Origin: Parapedobacter sp042666505
GTDB taxonomy: Bacteria > Bacteroidota > Bacteroidia > Sphingobacteriales > Sphingobacteriaceae
Direction: 5' to 3'
DNA length: 64,000 bases
Assembly (NCBI RefSeq): GCF_042666505.1
Contig: NZ_JBHTDN010000002.1
Coordinates: forward strand, 682,001-746,000
Both the position numbers and the translations under genes were made by a program. The notes beneath the pieces are model-generated. The model was not told where the DNA came from. It made no database searches and saw only the letters and a list, made by a program, of their open reading frames with translations. Below, piece by piece: positions 62,601 to 64,000 of this stretch; position 1 is the stretch's first letter, and each line of letters begins with the position of its first letter.

Positions 62601-62711
62601 TCCCGTTATCGTGTTCGCTTGCTGTGCGGCAGCACTGGCACTGAAGGCCACCCACCAAAACAACGCCATGCACAACTTGATACCCGGAATTTGTTTACCT
62701 TTCTTTTTCAT
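59601..62711 (-). CDS. SusC/RagA-family TonB-dependent outer-membrane transporter
   Basis: This 1036-residue protein has a signal peptide ending near ASAAAQ, a carboxypeptidase-regulatory-like domain (ITGTVRDSVTSEPLAGVTV), the TonB-box region EEVVVIGYGTQKKTSLTAA, a plug with PLLVVDGIPRDFTQLDP and FTILKDAAAVAPYGVAGANG, and a barrel ending SFGLTVVY. An ATG at 62738 would add nine residues before the basic MKKKGKQIPG start; I prefer 62711. It is the first gene of the upstream locus B run and is divergent from the second AraC gene. Confidence 0.94.
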   Translation of the reverse strand: MKKKGKQIPGIKLCMALFWWVAFSASAAAQQANTITGTVRDSVTSEPLAGVTVESADGSSVQTDRSGAFSIRTSLPATLVFTYVGYHQTRLEVTERQPLVIRLAPSSEDLEEVVVIGYGTQKKTSLTAAVSTLKGDDIQSVPVANLSNTLGGRVAGVIVKQGSGEPGRDGSNIFIRGISSTGNSQPLLVVDGIPRDFTQLDPNNIETFTILKDAAAVAPYGVAGANGVVLVTTKRGKQGKATLTYNGYVGFQNPTVLPAYLSSYEEASLKNRAAENVGLQAPFSDYALQKFKDGSDPDAYPNHDVWNHIVSRDALLTNHGIELSGGSESVRYYGSFGYQKQDGMWKTTTTDRFNWAVNLEVDATRSTKVTASIIGRSNSRRYPPSDQNLGGAGRTGRIFELAGFAQVGYGPLFFSNGMFGNYVSSAIFGTGYEKVKNNPQFNQLTVDQKIPFIEGLSFKGTFAYDPEFVDSKLWKTPMHVATIDTTQRPYVITDALFGDPKPLLVESFRKYQQYTYQASFNYARSFSRNDISALVAFESKTNSTRGTDVIRRNYNLIIDEVDMGSPNPVDREVAGTSSMAKQLGLVYRLTYGYADKYLLEASGRYDGSYYFAPGNRFGFFPAFSVGWRISEEKFIKDRVNWLTNLKVRGSYGEVGALAGSPFQYLSTYGVVGTAYAFNGTAVQGVYERAEPNPNITWERAKKMDVGLEAGLWNDQLSLEVDYFYERRSNMLLNPNVVIPVEYGIGLSQENAGIMSNRGIEFSFRASRALSSELSVSLGGNFTYAKNKLLQVFETDVTYNNPNRRLTGRSLGTQFGYRAVGYFQEADFDESGKLKPGIATQPWEAVQPGDIRYDDVDGNGKIDENDFVPIGYPTGAPGILYGFSPSVTFRNFSLEALFQGAANTNWYYHPSSIMPFWNGMKPYKHNLDYWTPENTDALNPRLTPSPTTNNSVTSSFWMGNAAYLRLKTVTLSYALPAAWASRMRLQSARLYVAGQNLLTWTDLLYDPEIGTNNSYAPTSAWTYPQQKVMSFGLTVVY

Positions 62712-62810
62712 AATTTCCACATCATTTTGTTTGGTCATATTTTAATCTGTAAAAGATGAATAATCTCACATTGACCACACCACGCTTCAATCGATTATAA
62801 TTGGATGAAG

Positions 62811-62818
62811 CAAAAGTA
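62811..62818 (-). promoter_or_regulatory. Possible -7 promoter element for the locus B SusC gene
   Basis: On the minus strand TACTTTTG at 62818-62811 matches TAnnTTTG. I found no TTG at the -33 distance, where the sequence is GC-rich. A promoter lacking its -33 element fits one that needs an activator such as the divergent AraC protein. Confidence 0.4.
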
Positions 62819-62950
62819 TCCGTCGTCACCCGCGTTTGACACCACCTCATTTGCCATTACCGATACAATATTTACTTATACAGAAAAACGGAAGCGAAAT
62901 TTGTTAATGTGGAAATTAGTCGGTATTTATGTGTTGGAAAGCAATCGTTT

Positions 62951-63850
62951 ATGAAAGTCATTTTCGAACATCAATCGCATCCTTCTGGTCTCGGATTTCT
63001 GGCAAAAGAATATATCCAAACGTATTTTACCTCGCCCTTCCACTTCCATGATTTGTACGAATTGATTTGGATAAAAAAGAGTTATGGGAAGCTCTATGCC
63101 GGAAAAAAAATCGTGAACTTTAACGGCGGGGAAGTCTATCTTTTCGGGCCGGGTTTTGGCCATTGTTTCTACAACGAGAAGTCTTTCATCGAATCCGGCG
63201 AAACGGCTCATGCCATTGCTATTTTTTTCAAGGATGATTTTCTCGGAAGTGGCTTTTTTGATAATACGGAATATGTCCAAGTAAAGGAATTGCTTAACAA
63301 AGCAGCTTATGGTGTCCAAATAAAGCAAGTGGACGACGAAGTATATGCGTTGTTTTCAAAAATACCCCGCGAGAAGGGCATGAACGAATTGATTCTCTTT
63401 TTGCAATTGCTGAATCACCTGTCGCAGCTCGCTTCACCACCGTTGGAAGTGATGAATGAAACCCAATCGGTCATGAAACTCACCAACAAAGATTCCGCCC
63501 GGTTGGAACCGGTTTTGAAATACGTGATTGAAAATTTCAAGGGCGACCTGGACAGCAAGAAAGCCGCGGAACTGATTTACCTGAACGAGGCTGCTTTTTG
63601 CCGGTATTTCAAGAGGCGCATGGAACAGACCTTTTCGCAGTTCGTCAACCACGTGCGCATCACCCATGCCACCAGCCTGCTTCTGACCGAGGAATGGGAC
63701 GTATTGCGTATATGCTATGAATGCGGCTTTAAAAATCTGTCCTATTTCAATCGGCAGTTCCGGGAAATCACCGGACAGAGCCCAAAAGAGTACCGAAGGG
63801 CATTTCAAGGCTCCAATGAAAGCCTGATCATGGACAACCAGGCGGATTAA
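62951..63850 (+). CDS. AraC-family transcriptional regulator
   Basis: This 299-residue protein has a cupin-type N-terminal domain (FTSPFHFHDLYELIWIKKSY, KLYAGKKIVNFNGGEVYLFG, GPGFGHCFYNEKSF) and a C-terminal double helix-turn-helix (LNEAAFCRYFKRRMEQTFSQ, FVNHVRITHATSLLLTEEWD, FKNLSYFNRQFREITGQSPK). I chose the ATG at 62951; an in-frame GTG at 62909 would add 14 residues that do not look conserved. It is divergent from the locus B SusC gene and probably activates that run in response to a sugar. It is followed by a strong hairpin at 63934. Confidence 0.9.
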   Translation: MKVIFEHQSHPSGLGFLAKEYIQTYFTSPFHFHDLYELIWIKKSYGKLYAGKKIVNFNGGEVYLFGPGFGHCFYNEKSFIESGETAHAIAIFFKDDFLGSGFFDNTEYVQVKELLNKAAYGVQIKQVDDEVYALFSKIPREKGMNELILFLQLLNHLSQLASPPLEVMNETQSVMKLTNKDSARLEPVLKYVIENFKGDLDSKKAAELIYLNEAAFCRYFKRRMEQTFSQFVNHVRITHATSLLLTEEWDVLRICYECGFKNLSYFNRQFREITGQSPKEYRRAFQGSNESLIMDNQAD

Positions 63851-63933
63851 ATCCCGTTATCGCCTGGGTTATTGCCGGGGCGCTTCGAAAATTCAATTGT
63901 AAATATTGTATTGGAAATTGCAGTTGTGTGTTT

Positions 63934-63970
63934 TTATGAGCTGTGCTTTACAAAAAAGCACAGCTCATAA
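63934..63970. terminator. Perfect 16-base-pair hairpin, probable bidirectional terminator
   Basis: TTATGAGCTGTGCTTT at 63934-63949 is the exact reverse complement of 63955-63970, with a five-base loop ACAAA. A T-run precedes the left arm (63931-63935) and AT-rich sequence follows the right arm. It lies 84 bases after the AraC stop codon and would end transcription from either side. Confidence 0.75.
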
Positions 63971-64000
63971 TTTCGTAAAAATTGCCGGGAAAAACGGTTG

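Overview
The window comes from a member of the Bacteroidota, most likely a free-living sphingobacterium-type saccharolytic species. The grounds are three SusC/SusD pairs, many lipoprotein signals, a DUF3823 protein, GxGYxYP-family proteins, and promoters with the phylum's -7 motif TAnnTTTG. I cannot fix the genus. Nearly everything is coded on the minus strand; only four regulator genes lie on the plus strand. I see no rRNA, tRNA, CRISPR array, insertion sequence or integrase. No gene-free stretch exceeds about 240 bases.

The window holds three adjacent glycan or carbohydrate utilisation loci, each with its own SusC/SusD pair and its own class of regulator.

Locus A (1-15970) runs from right to left: a GH92 alpha-mannosidase-type lipoprotein, a beta-helix protein, SusC, SusD, a DUF3823 lipoprotein, two GxGYxYP-family proteins, and the first 172 codons of another GH92 protein cut by the window edge. 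A GntR/UTRA regulator is divergent from it, and an NHL propeller gene sits on the far side of the regulator. Five copies of a palindrome with consensus CTTGTATATACAAG flank these genes. Two of them contain the -33 element of a recognisable Bacteroidota promoter.

Locus C (16035-41169) is a 24.3-kb run of 21 same-strand genes with gaps of no more than 33 bases. It starts at a SusC promoter that shares operators with a divergent FadR-type (FCD) GntR gene. It encodes SusC/SusD, four Asp-box (BNR) propeller proteins, two SGNH hydrolases, two DHDPS/NAL-superfamily aldolases, a NanM-type mutarotase, an SMP-30 lactonase, an AstE-type amidohydrolase, two SDRs, an AKR and an MFS transporter. It also encodes a set of nitrogen-chemistry enzymes: an M81 metallopeptidase, RidA, a threonine-synthase-like PLP enzyme and a class III aminotransferase. 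I infer a pathway for an acidic, amino-substituted or acylated sugar acid. I know no described pathway with this combination, and it is the best candidate here for something new.

Locus B (41393-63850) has two same-strand runs separated by an AraC gene, with a second AraC gene at the head. The upstream run (62711 to 49166) encodes SusC, SusD, a large alpha/alpha-barrel glycosidase-like protein, a sodium/solute symporter, a PIG-L deacetylase, a mutarotase, an enolase-superfamily dehydratase and two SDRs. The downstream run (48061 to 41393) encodes a Tat-exported protein of unknown function, a creatininase-family hydrolase, an FHS-type sugar permease, a split UxaA-family pair and a COG3618 lactonase. 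Together they resemble the non-phosphorylative L-fucose/L-rhamnose oxidation route (mutarotase, dehydrogenase, lactonase, dehydratase, dehydrogenase, cleavage). The usual FAH-type final hydrolase is missing and a split UxaA enzyme is present.
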